Positions 1 to 9,801 of a DNA stretch of 64,000 bases are shown here, piece after piece. Source of the DNA: Phoronis australis (Eukaryota > Phoronida > Phoronidae); NCBI GenBank assembly GCA_002633005.1, contig NMRA01000174.1, forward strand, positions 434,859 through 498,858, written 5' to 3'. Every line of letters starts with the position of its first letter. Position 1 is the first letter of the stretch. Position numbers and translations under genes: made by a program. Below the pieces are notes generated by a model, which searched no databases, was not told the origin of the DNA, and saw only the letters and a list, made by a program, of their open reading frames with translations.

Positions 1-1095
1 GTCTATTTTAGAAAACAGAAAATGTCCCTTGGGAGCTCTTCCATGATCGTTTTGCTGTTTCTCACAGGAGACAAAGGAGTGACAAAATGGAATCATTTTT
101 CTCAAATTTGGATCGTTAAATATTTGAAGTTTCAACTCGGAGGCGTCTCCGGACCACCACTGGCGATCACAATGAAACCTGGGAGATATTTCAAATCTAT
201 CAAAGTTAAAATCTTGGTAGAAGAAACAAATCAGTGCGATTAATGTCATAATCACTGAGATTAATTTGCTGGAGTCTCAAATGCTGCATCTATTAGTTGT
301 AAAAACGGTGTTTTTGAATTCACAAGTTCTACCTCGTTTTCACTTAGTCAAGTGCACCATAATTACGACCAGTGAACTGGAGAACTGAAAGAATTGTCCC
401 TCAATCTTCATCACTTGGGAAAAACATGGTGAAAGGAATGGGAAACGTGGAGGATAAAACAAAAAATCCCAGGTCACGAGTACTACTAAACAAGTCGGCC
501 ACATTCAATAAGCTACTAAGTGACTAAACCGACAATGATTCGTCTGCTATGAGAAAACCCAAAAGTGATATGATTTTGTTTTTTCATGACAGTTATTTAT
601 CATTCATGAGAGTTTGATATTAAACAAACAAATTAAATGGCTATTTTTTCAATTGCATTATAACATAAATCGTTCTGTGCCGTTCCTCGCTCTCCCATGA
701 CGGCATTCGCAACAAGCAAGAATGTCATTCACAAACATTTTGGGCCGCAACTGAGAAATCGCAAGTGCCGTCCGCCATTTTTTTCTTCCAAAAAATAACA
801 AATTTTTCGTTAAGTGAACGTTCAACATCTTGTATGTGTGAACTTCAAGATTTTTCTAGTGAAGTACAGAACTAACGAACGCAGCATTCCCCTCTTGTAT
901 AGCATTTTCGAAGTCCATTGAATGAAAGAGCAGTGTAGTCAGCAACACAAGTTTCCGAAAGAGTCCAGCCCGGGGCTCTTTCGGAAATCCCCAATATCCG
1001 GTGGTAATTAACATGGCGTGGAACAAAAGCAGTGTCAGCGTTTCTGCTTCAGTGCCAACAATATCGTGCTTTAACTGAAATACAAAATGTTTTAC
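1..1095. other. Non-coding: intron sequence of the left CTLD-CCP gene
   Basis: No further CCP exon with splice sites was found in this stretch on either strand, so the next exon of the minus-strand receptor gene should lie beyond the left edge. The only recognisable structure is a short hairpin at 951-989. Confidence 0.6.
951..989. repeat. Short hairpin, TTTCCGAAAGAGC family
   Basis: The sequence GTTTCCGAAAGAG is followed after a short GC-rich loop by its inverse, CTCTTTCGGAAATC. The same inverted word pair recurs at 19563-19615 and a single arm occurs at 10231-10245, so this is a dispersed family rather than a chance palindrome. Confidence 0.6.
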
Positions 1096-1278
1096 CGGTG
1101 CAGTGTGGAACTGTTGACTCCCATTTCCCAGTTTCTGTACACCTCACCGTCCGCCAGACGTCACCGTTTGGAAAGAACCAGCCGTGGTTGCAAGTGTAGT
1201 TGACGACAGTCCCATAGACTGTAGATGTTGTGTTCAGGGTTGATTGGGTGACATTTTGTATTTTTCTGCAATCTACGG
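1096..1278 (-). CDS. CCP domain 8 exon, left gene
   Basis: Phase 1-1 exon of 183 nt between TTTCAG and GTAAAA. It encodes a full CCP: VDC near the start, NYTC, VRC, GKW and PHC, giving four cysteines plus the Trp before the last one. It holds three N-glycosylation sequons (NVT, NTT, NYT). It is the last exon of this gene inside the window. Confidence 0.88.
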
Positions 1279-4200
1279 CTGAAATATAAACAGGCAACCA
1301 ATGAAGTAGATTGGCTAGGCCGTCCTTAAACATTTTGTATGCCCTCGCCATTGTAAAGGACTACTATTCTAGGTAGTCTCTTTGTTTATATCTGTGCTTC
1401 CATCCTCTACAGACATTGACGACCACCAACATAAATGCAACTTGGCGTTCGTCTGCGTCTCCCGTCTCTATGAACTTGAGCTGAACGGAAAGGATTAACG
1501 CAGTGACTAATCTAGTGAATTTACGAATTTGAGAATATCCACTTACGAACACAATCGGGTACTCGTCTATTCCACGTGCCGTCGATTCCACACATGACTA
1601 TGACGTAAGTAGAATTGTCTGGTTGGAGATGTCCTTCGTTGCAGGTGAAAGTCACCACAACGCCGTAACCGGTATCAGCGGTGTCTGAATAGCCATTTTT
1701 TGCGTACGACAAAGACTCACAGACCACAGCTAAAAGAGATAAATGTAGATCAACTTATAAGTGTACGATAATGGTAAGTTGAATGTAAAATATTTTCCGT
1801 AACCATCATTTTTTCAAAACCGTACAAAACGGTCTGTTGAAGGTAGTGCACACTTTTAAAATTTCTTAAAAATGATGGTGGGAATCGTCTGTAGGACGAT
1901 GGAAATGAGCATTTGGAAATTACCTTTTTAACGGGAGAGGAATGAAAGATGTTGAAAAAACATTTAAAGCTTTTGAAGATGTCAATAATTTTGCGCGACA
2001 TCTTACCTTATGCCTAACTGGATTACTTAATATTGTGTTAAAATGTCTGTTGTTAGATTCTCAATTGGCGCAGTTTCAAACAGTTTTATAGCCTTTTGAA
2101 ACTCGGTGGTAATAATTTTAGATAAAAAGGTTACTGACAAAATATTCGGTGGCAGTTCTAAAAGTAGAAAAAGTAAAACAACCCGGTCAAATGAGTACTT
2201 ATCACTTTGAAACCGTAGAGTAACTAACACATATTAATGGTTAAAGCCGGGATAAACCCGCCTTCTGTCACAAAAAACAACTTGTGCTTGAGATCGATTA
2301 CTGTTATGAAATTGGTCTCAAATAATTCTCCAATCCAATTGAAAGGACTCCAGTGCATTGCTTGAGTCGAAGCTACACAAGTTGATTTGTCACGGCGTGT
2401 CATTTTATTACCCGAACATGGTATCGAAGAACAACGACAAGTCAAATCTTTACAAGATAAAAACCATTGATCATCTGTATAAGAAGTGGTCTAATGAGTC
2501 AAAACTTGGTTTCTTCGATAGAACGCGGATTTATTGCCACTTTAGGATAAATTGACTACTCGGTTCTAAAGCACTTACGATTACAAATTGAATACGTCAA
2601 GTTCCATTGGGCAGTTGCGTTGCAGACAATCGTTTGCAACGTGGAATTGTCTGCAAAAGCAAAACCGGGCAGACATTCGTAGTGAATACGCGTGCCGTAA
2701 GAAACTTCCGAACTGTCCCTGTATGCGTTCGGTACTTCTGGTGTACTAGGGCAGGTTAACGCTGAAATATGCGAAGGAATAAATGGATAATGCACAAAAT
2801 AATGAACATATTACGTAATGCAAAAACGAAAAGACGTCATGGGGAAATGGATGTTTTGTTACAAAACCAGAGCAATCTTGATAAAAAGAGTCACCATAGA
2901 GTAAATTACCTGTAGAAACACAGAGAAGTGATACTTTTTTGATTTTCATAACATGAGCAAATATTGTTTTTGTTTGGCATAATAAACTCCCCGATGATAA
3001 TGTACTCCAAAGCTGCTTCACTCAACAGTTTTCTTCTGTCAAAAAACTAGTAAGTTCCAGTGTAAAAAGTTGCACGCAAATGAACTCCAATTGAACGACA
3101 CGCAGTAAATTCGTTTGACAAACTTCTTGTTTCGGCATCGAATGTTGTAAGCCATGAGTTACATAATAGCAGTACTGAAAGGTATTTACCTTGACAAGGT
3201 ACAGGTTCGTTACTCCATTCTCCCTCTTCCAGGCAAAACATGGACATCCCAAATTCCCCATTCGGCAACATGTAGCCGATATCACAGGAGTAAGTCACAG
3301 TCGTGTGGAACGTATTATCTGTGGTGTCTGGTGAGCCGAAGGGAATCGCTTGTACTGGCGGACATCTCTGAACTAAAATCCCAATTGTGAAGACGTGTAA
3401 CACACCAGCTTATCAGTTCATTTCGTTTTTTGGACCTCAGTTACGTAGATATATTGTTAATTTTCAATTGAATATAAACCCTAACGGTAACCAGCAGAAA
3501 TATTTTTCAAATCTGTATTAAATTTGCCAATGATGGGATTACAGGTTCAGAGGACTTGCTTTACTTACACTAATGTAAGAGGTCACTTTTTGCGTCCTTG
3601 TTTCAAGTCTTGCCGTTCAAATCATTCAATTATAATGTAATAGGCAACAGTTGGGAGACGGGAACTTCATGCAAGCATATCTATTGTCCAAAATAAAGTC
3701 CTTGACATTACTTATTTAAAGTGTAAAAGCACACTGCGTCCCCTAAACCCAGGGTGCCTGCGTGTGTTTTATAGTGGAACATTTGCAAATAACTGGCACT
3801 AGATAGGATATTGAGCTCTGTGGGGAGTTTCTTCTGCTACATGGAAACATACTTTTACATCCCTCAACAGTTGAGTTCCACCTTTTGTCCGGCATGCACT
3901 GTACTTTAGACTCCTTTGAGCCGTCGGCGATCCTGTATCCGAATGGACACTTGAGATGAATGACAGACCCCAGCAGTGTATCTATTGAGCTGACCGTGCC
4001 GTTTAACAGGTCAATTTCTAAGCAGTGCAACACTGAAATTGAATATTTTACTTCTTTAACAATTCAAAAGTTAATTTTAGCTCACCGAGAGCGGATTACA
4101 CATTGTTCTTCAAGATTAAAACTTTTAATATGTGGTTCATACCAATAAAATTTGAAAGGGAAACGTTCAAAATCGCGTGAAAAAAATGCTTAACTAAATT

Positions 4201-7200
4201 TAATTTTGAGAGGACAATTGAACGTCTTACCTTTACACTGTGGCACGCTGGCGCTCCATTTACCACTGATCTTGCATGTGATGTTTTTGGAGAATGTACC
4301 ATCTGGTAATTCATAACCTTCATAGCACCTGTAGGTGACTTCTGTCCCGACTTCAAATTGATGGTCGTTTTCTAATGAGGCGTAAGGAACAGTAGGAGGT
4401 TGTCCACATCTTTTTTCTGAAAGTAAGTGATTCATGATCACTGGCGCACGAACAAGCATAGTTGGTTATTTTTGTGGATTCAATAAAATAATTTCTTGCT
4501 TTGGCTCTTGAAAATTAATTGAGTGGTCTCATGCGTTTGCTAAACAGAAGTTAGTTATCTGAGCTAGTAGGTTTCCAACGTAGCGAGTTCACACCTCCGG
4601 ACAGGAATAGTTGGATTGGATATTTATTTAATAAGTTTCGAACCTCTTTACTCAGACTGATCTGAGTGAAAAAATCTGAAATGACTTACTCGTGCACGTT
4701 CCCAATCCCCACGGTTTCCACTGACCGTCGTATCCACAAATTCTTGTCTTTGTTTCGTCGCCGTCCGCGAACTCGTAGCCTCGTTGGCAGGTGTAAGACA
4801 CAACAGTACCTACACTAGTGGCAGTTGAATTAATTGTGGTTTGTGGTATGATCGGCACAGCAGGGCAGAAAATTCCTAGAAATAAGAAAATGATGTGACG
4901 GGACGTGTTGAAACAGGAAGAGGAACAGCAGCGTCAATGGTGAAGATTGTGGCATTGAAAAACTATATCTATGATGTACATGTTCATATATCTAAAATAA
5001 CTTTTCACAGAAATATGCGTCTTGGAATGGGAAGAAATTTCACATATTCACCATCCGCGCCGAGTTTGCCTGAAATATTTTATGTCATAACAAAAGGATT
5101 TCAATGGGAGTAAGTAACAAGCATTTAGTCATTGAGCATATTTTGATATAACCTATAAGTAACGCATTCAACACAGTTTTCAATCCGATTATCAAAAGCC
5201 GCTAGAAATGTCTGTAAAAGCAAATAAAAACGCGTAGGCCTACTCAACCACCTGTTCTAAACGCCGTAACACTATTCAAGGGTCTATTAAATGCAAGCCG
5301 TTACATGCTTGCAGCTCACTGTAATATATTACTATAATACATTATACACTGTAACACTCTTCAACAAGCCCACAATGAGACGGCCTTTTCTTTGAGCAGC
5401 GAGAACAAGTGTGAAGTCGCGAGACCTAGGAGTTCTGGGATAGCGGTACTTTCATCTGAGGCTGCCACTTTGTAAATTCGGCGCAACATACAGATTGCCG
5501 CTAGTCTCGAAGCTGAATATAAGCCAAAATCTTGGCAACAAGAGTAAACATCGACTTGATCATGGAGCGCACTGTAATATGCATGTAAGACTCGTTGAAG
5601 AGTGTTACGGTGTATAATTTATTGTAGTAATATATTACAATGAGCTGCAAGCTTGTAATGGCTGCATTTGAATGATGTTACGGCGTTTGGAACGGGTGCA
5701 ATCAACAAAGGTTGCACCATTTCAGGATAACAAGATGGTATCACAATTAGTATTATGTTTTTAATTGAAATGCATTTGAATTTCTATTTCAACAGAAGGG
5801 GTGAAAATCACTACAGAAAATAAGCATCTGTTTACCTTGGCAGTCAGGAACCTTGAAGTTCCACCAGCCGTTGTCTTGACATGTGATGACGTACTTGTCG
5901 TATTCGTGGTCAAAGAAATAGCCCGGATGGCATCTGTACGTCAAAACACTCCCGTACGAGTTGTCATAAGAATCCGGGTAGCCGTGAGCAATGGTGGGAA
6001 CAGGAGGGCAGGTGGCGTCTGTTCGAGCACAAGATAATATCATTTCAACCCCACGAACATAACGGTCGCGCGGTTGCTTAGGCCTATTAGTGTTGTTCAC
6101 AATTATCGATGTTTCTTTAAAGTTAACTTGAAAACGCATTATTTTAACCAGACACCCCTGTTCCTTACAATTAGGCCTACATTTCTTCTTTCTAACTACA
6201 TGTCACTACCGATATCAATGTAATATCTTCACAGGGCACTGTAGTGTTATTAGTAGAGTAGGGACCTTCTTACCAAATAAACGAGTTCCGGGTGGCAGCC
6301 ATATTGAATATTTGTTAGATTTTGTCATAGATACAACTCAGCATTTCACGAAAGAAAACTCTGAATTTGATTAAAACAAAGTACCACGTACTTCCCGTTT
6401 AGTTTGCTGTGTGACATTTTTTACCGATAATCGAAATTACACCCACGTGAATTTGTAGGCCTGATATGATATGCCGGGAGGATTTAGGTGATAAATTCCA
6501 AAACTGAACTGACGCCTTTTTATATTTTTCATAATAATTTAAATGACTGCACTCCGTCACAAACAAGGAACGATAATTACGTTTTTTACAGACGAAAGGC
6601 TTTGCGCTGCTGCAATCGTCCATCAGCCATTGAGCTCCCTCCGACAAAGCAGCACAGTCGCCTAGTGTCTGTACAGGATTGGTCGACGAGTAGAGCCAAC
6701 TTCCTGTAGAGCTGTCAAGCCAGGTCCACGTATTGGAAGATCGTTTGAGACCGATCCAAAACATGTCGGTGGGATAAGAGTTCACCCTACGGCATCGAGA
6801 CAAGAACAGGCGAATGAAAATAGTTACAATCTCCTCAGCATCTAAAACCACTGTTTGGCCAGCATAAAAATGAATACAATTGGCAACCCGCTTCTCTAAG
6901 CTCAAGACAACCACGACTTTCGAAAGGAAAATGTCCAGTAGCCCCTAAATACGGCGTTCCGATGGGAGGGGGCCGGAGGCTGTGTCCCCAAGTCCGCCTA
7001 CGTTTACCAAGTTCTGCTAATCAAATACGTGCCACCATTATTTCAACGCACAGTGCTTGAGAGTATATCAGTCTTTAGCACCTAAATAGTATACTATATA
7101 GTAAGAGATTTAGGTCGCCCGTTTTTGCAGCTCCTCAGTCAAAGGTCATAAATCCGAGAGCAAAGGTCAAAGATCACATAGAATGGATGCAATCGGAAGG

Positions 7201-9801
7201 GACATCATCCGCCTACCGGACTGATGTGTTAATGAGGTCATACCTCGATCATGACGTAATAGGTTTAATTAGACCCGTTAGAGAGGCACCTCGATGCTTT
7301 CGTGGCACGTTTTTGCGCCCTCCTCGCAACGGATTGAGAGCCAAAAAAGAGGGATTACGCTGCTGAATAAGAACAAAAGGTACCTTGTTTTGTACGCGCC
7401 AAGTGTCGTCGTTGTATATTATTCTCATTGATCAAAAACAAATATCGCGTATATTCCGCTACAAATGATAAGGGGATAACCACCCAACTCAATAACAGAT
7501 GTCGCGTAAAGTCTAACCCAGGTACCGACGGTACTAAACTAATAATATTAATAATAAGATGTGACCACCTAAAATAGAACATAAAACTGATATTGTTTAA
7601 ACGTGTATTAATGACAGACTTTACGTGACATCTGTTGATTAATTGAGTGGTATCCCCTTATCATTTGTAGCGGAATATACACGACGTTTGTTTTTTGATA
7701 AATGAGAACAATATACAACGACGACACTTGGCGCTCACGAAATAAGGTACCTTTTGTTCTCATTCAGCAGTGTAATCCCTCTTTTATTTCGACTCTCAAT
7801 CCGTTGCGAGGAGCCACAAAAGTCATTGACACATCCGTCCGGTAGGCGGATGATGTCCCTTCCGATTGCATCCATCCTATGTGACCTTTGACCTTTCCTC
7901 TCGGATTTATGATCTTTGACCGAGAAGCCGCAAAAGCGGGCGTCCTAAACCTCTTACTATACTACTAACCTACGGCGTGATGGTGCGAGAACTCAAACTT
8001 AAAGTAATAGTAAATGTCTTACGATATTGTCGTTACAAGAGAACTTTCACGAATATCGTTGAGACCCACGAGTGTAGAGTTATACGACTGGCACTCAGCT
8101 GTGGCCACGTCAAATGAAGCTGTTGAGGAAGACACGTAGTAGCAATATGGCGACATAAAGACCCAGTCAGATGGACACGGCTCTCCTACAGGGAAAGATA
8201 GATATACCACGATTAAAACGCGAATATCAGTTCATCAAAACGGACAGGTTCATTATGTTATATCAATTGGGCTGGTTGTTGAGTTTGTTTCCAGAAGCGT
8301 CAGTTGGTGAGAGACTCTCAACCGTCTCTGCCGGGTTAGGACGCTAGTAGCAGGTAGCTTACCCAGATCTGGTAGTCATATTGAGAGAGGCGAGTCACTT
8401 AGAACAGTGCTTTGATCAAGGGCACAACTACACAACTCCTGCAGCCAAGGTTTTGCTCTGAAAGGCTAGTTTCTTGCGAGTTTGGCGAGATCACGAAGTC
8501 GTTTTTTGCGAGATATCCCCAAGCATACTTGCAAGTATCTTTAGCTGTGGAACGGTCCCTTGAACCAAAGCTACCACCCCGCGCACTGAGCTACACAGAC
8601 ACTGATGTGGATACGTGAATATTTCGTAGTTTATATTATTCGTGTGCAAAATTCTTATAGGCTGAAACACTCTTCTTCGATGCTTATGTAGACGGTTAAC
8701 ATAAACCAGCAAGTTAGTGTTAAATGGCAAAAAAACACCTCAGTTGGAATGTTTTTGAGGAACCTTTGCGAAAACTTTAACGTCTAGCATATGATTAAAT
8801 GAAATTTATTTAACATACCATTGCTGCCACCACAACAGACCAGAAACCACAACAATACTTGAATCTGAAATCAGCAGCAAAGTAATTAGAAATAACCGCA
8901 AAGACAAGTCTTTACATTTAGCCAAATATCCAACAATGGAAATTAATTCAGTAAAAGTAAATGCGATTGGATCACGTGACCATGTCTTTCTGGTAAAATC
9001 AAGCAAAAAAGAAAGGTGCAGTTACAGCAAAACAACGGTATCGATAACATGACCAAATTTCTTTTGCTGTAAATAGAGAAGACGAAATCTCCAAAACGAC
9101 GTATTATTTTCTAAAATAATATTTCGTTTTTTTTGTGAACCTTTAAAGTCGTAGTTTTCAATAGCACCTTATGCAAAACTGCAACATTTTAAATGCATAT
9201 CAGTGTTTTGGAGAACTGTACATAACTTACAGTATCTCGCCCTTTTCAGTTTTTAGGGTTAATTAGAACCACAGTTCTATTTAGTGCTGTACATGAGCTA
9301 TATCGTGACTTTTCAATGATCCAGTTGCAACCGCAGAAGCTGCTTGTATTACTATAGGTGAACTATCAGAGGATAAAATGAGAATTAAAAGTAGGATAAA
9401 ACAAAGAAAAGCGTGAAGAATTTGATCTGGCGTAGACTATGCAAATGGTTAAAAATCGCCTCGTGAATTTGGAAACACGAGTAAATGAAATAGGACAGGA
9501 AGAAGACTCGTGACTCTTAAAATCTCATTAAAAGCGACAAATCATGCCTGCGATCGGACCAGAAGTGTTTCAAAAGTAATTTGCTCAAACTTGTTTAAAC
9601 GCTGTCTGCAGCATCAATGTTATCCAATACAATATCCAATACAAAATCAACCCAGAAACTGTCCCTGGCATTTACATCACTTAGCAACATTAATTCAATC
9701 AACACAAACACCTCATGTAGAAATTTATGGTAGTTTTTAGGACACGAAAATATCACACAGAAGTTAAAGCTTATTAGCTAAAAAGTTCTTACCGTTCGCA
9801 T
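1096..9801 (-). CDS. C-type lectin/multi-CCP receptor-like gene (3' part off window)
   Basis: Twelve exons on the minus strand join in one frame: 9801-9793, 8864-8819, 8185-8023, 6786-6581, 6018-5836, 4875-4690, 4416-4231, 4032-3853, 3372-3190, 2761-2579, 1729-1547 and 1278-1096. The product starts with a short signal peptide, then one CTLD encoded by two exons, then at least eight CCP domains of about 60 residues with the usual four cysteines and the conserved Trp. CTLD plus CCP arrays are typical of secreted or cell-surface recognition proteins such as selectins; no EGF domain is seen between them. The last exon ends at a GT donor in phase 1, so more exons lie beyond the left edge and membrane anchoring cannot be judged. 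It is head to head with a paralogue that starts at 12687. The ligand is unknown. Domain calls are firm; the two signal-peptide exons are an inference. Confidence 0.85.
1547..1729 (-). CDS. CCP domain 7 exon, left gene
   Basis: Phase 1-1 exon of 183 nt with acceptor TTTTAG and donor GTAAGT. Four cysteines are present (VVC, FTC, VMC, PDC) with GTW before the last. The YGVVVTF segment is the usual CCP strand before Cys2. One NST sequon is present. Confidence 0.88.
2579..2761 (-). CDS. CCP domain 6 exon, left gene
   Basis: Phase 1-1 exon of 183 nt with acceptor TTTCAG and donor GTAAGT. It shows LTCP, YGTRIHYEC, PGFAF, IVC, QW and a final Cys. Three sequons (NST, NAT, NLT) cluster in the second half. 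Confidence 0.88.
3190..3372 (-). CDS. CCP domain 5 exon, left gene
   Basis: Phase 1-1 exon of 183 nt with acceptor TTTTAG and donor GTAAAT. It encodes RCPP, TTVTYSC, IGYMLPNGE, MFC, GEW and PVPC, a complete CCP without an N-glycosylation sequon. Confidence 0.9.
3853..4032 (-). CDS. CCP domain 4 exon, left gene
   Basis: Phase 1-1 exon of 180 nt with acceptor TTTCAG and donor GTATGT. Cysteines fall at LHC, LKC, VQC and EGC with the Trp in KRW. NGT and NST sequons are present. The strand before Cys2 reads GSVIHLKC, less aromatic than in the neighbouring domains. Confidence 0.88.
4231..4416 (-). CDS. CCP domain 3 exon, left gene
   Basis: Phase 1-1 exon of 186 nt with acceptor TTTCAG and donor GTAAGA. 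It contains RCGQPP, GTEVTYRC, EGYELPDG, NITC, GKW and PQC, the most canonical CCP of this gene, with one sequon (NIT). Confidence 0.92.
4690..4875 (-). CDS. CCP domain 2 exon, left gene
   Basis: Phase 1-1 exon of 186 nt with acceptor TTCTAG and donor GTAAGT. It encodes FCPAVP, VGTVVSYTC, RGYEFADGD, RIC, GQW and GTC. One NST sequon. A second Trp follows the conserved one. Confidence 0.9.
5251..5699. mobile_element. Foldback (long inverted repeat) element in an intron
   Basis: Arms at about 5251-5369 and 5592-5699 are near-perfect inverse complements (the left arm has AAACGCCGTAAC, the right arm GTTACGGCGTTTGG; both carry TTCAACAAG/CTCGTTGAA at the inner end). They enclose about 220 bp. No coding capacity is seen, so this is a non-autonomous element within the intron between the first and second CCP exons of the left gene. 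Confidence 0.7.
5836..6018 (-). CDS. CCP domain 1 exon, left gene
   Basis: Phase 1-1 exon of 183 nt with acceptor AACAG and donor GTAAAC. It contains TCPPVP, YGSVLTYRC, PGYFFDHE, ITC, GWW and PDC. It directly follows the second CTLD exon, so no EGF or other spacer domain separates CTLD from CCP. Confidence 0.9.
6581..6786 (-). CDS. CTLD second exon, left gene
   Basis: A 206-nt exon, phase 2 in and phase 1 out, completes the lectin fold begun at 8185-8023. It has the hydrophobic core motif FWIGL, a WTWLD segment, then the three conserved cysteines (GDC, DDC, FVC) with AQWLMDDC before the second. The calcium/sugar motifs EPN or QPD and WND are not present (the equivalent loop reads STNPVQ), so calcium-dependent sugar binding is doubtful. 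Confidence 0.88.
7089..7965. mobile_element. Large foldback element with about 0.35-0.43 kb inverted arms
   Basis: Arms at about 7089-7519 and 7613-7965 are inverse complements with scattered mismatches and indels, separated by about 90 bp. The outer ends read TAGTAAGAGATTTAGG and, inverted, TAGTAAGAGGTTTAGG. A shared inner word is ACAGATGTC-CGTAAAGTCT. No transposase ORF is seen. It lies in the intron splitting the CTLD of the left gene and accounts for most of that intron. Confidence 0.8.
8023..8185 (-). CDS. CTLD first exon, left gene
   Basis: A 163-nt exon, phase 1 in and phase 2 out, identical in length and phase to the first CTLD exon of the paralogue at 13517-13679. It encodes EPCPSDW, a YCYYV segment (long-form CTLD amino-terminal disulphide), an A-x-x-C helix with AECQSYNSTLV, and a NST sequon. 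Confidence 0.88.
8819..8864 (-). CDS. Signal-peptide core exon, left gene
   Basis: A 46-nt exon (phase 0 in, phase 1 out) with acceptor ATTTCAG and donor GTATGT. It reads IQVLLWFLVCCGGSN, a good hydrophobic core and small-residue cleavage region, and joins in frame to the CTLD exon at 8185. The paralogue has an exon of exactly 46 nt with the same phases at 13039-13084, which strongly supports it. Confidence 0.7.
9793..9801 (-). CDS. Candidate start exon (ATG, 3 codons), left gene
   Basis: The sequence ATGCGAACG is followed by the donor GTAAGA in phase 0, fitting the signal-core exon at 8864. The base at -3 is A. The joined amino terminus begins MRT-IQVLLWFL. The paralogue has the same layout (a 5-codon start exon). 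Only transcript data could confirm such a small exon. Confidence 0.4.

Noticed and set aside
100-240. Possible further CCP remnant on the minus strand (HCDRQWWSGD)
   Set aside because: Only one cysteine and Trp in the expected order, no acceptor or donor around it.
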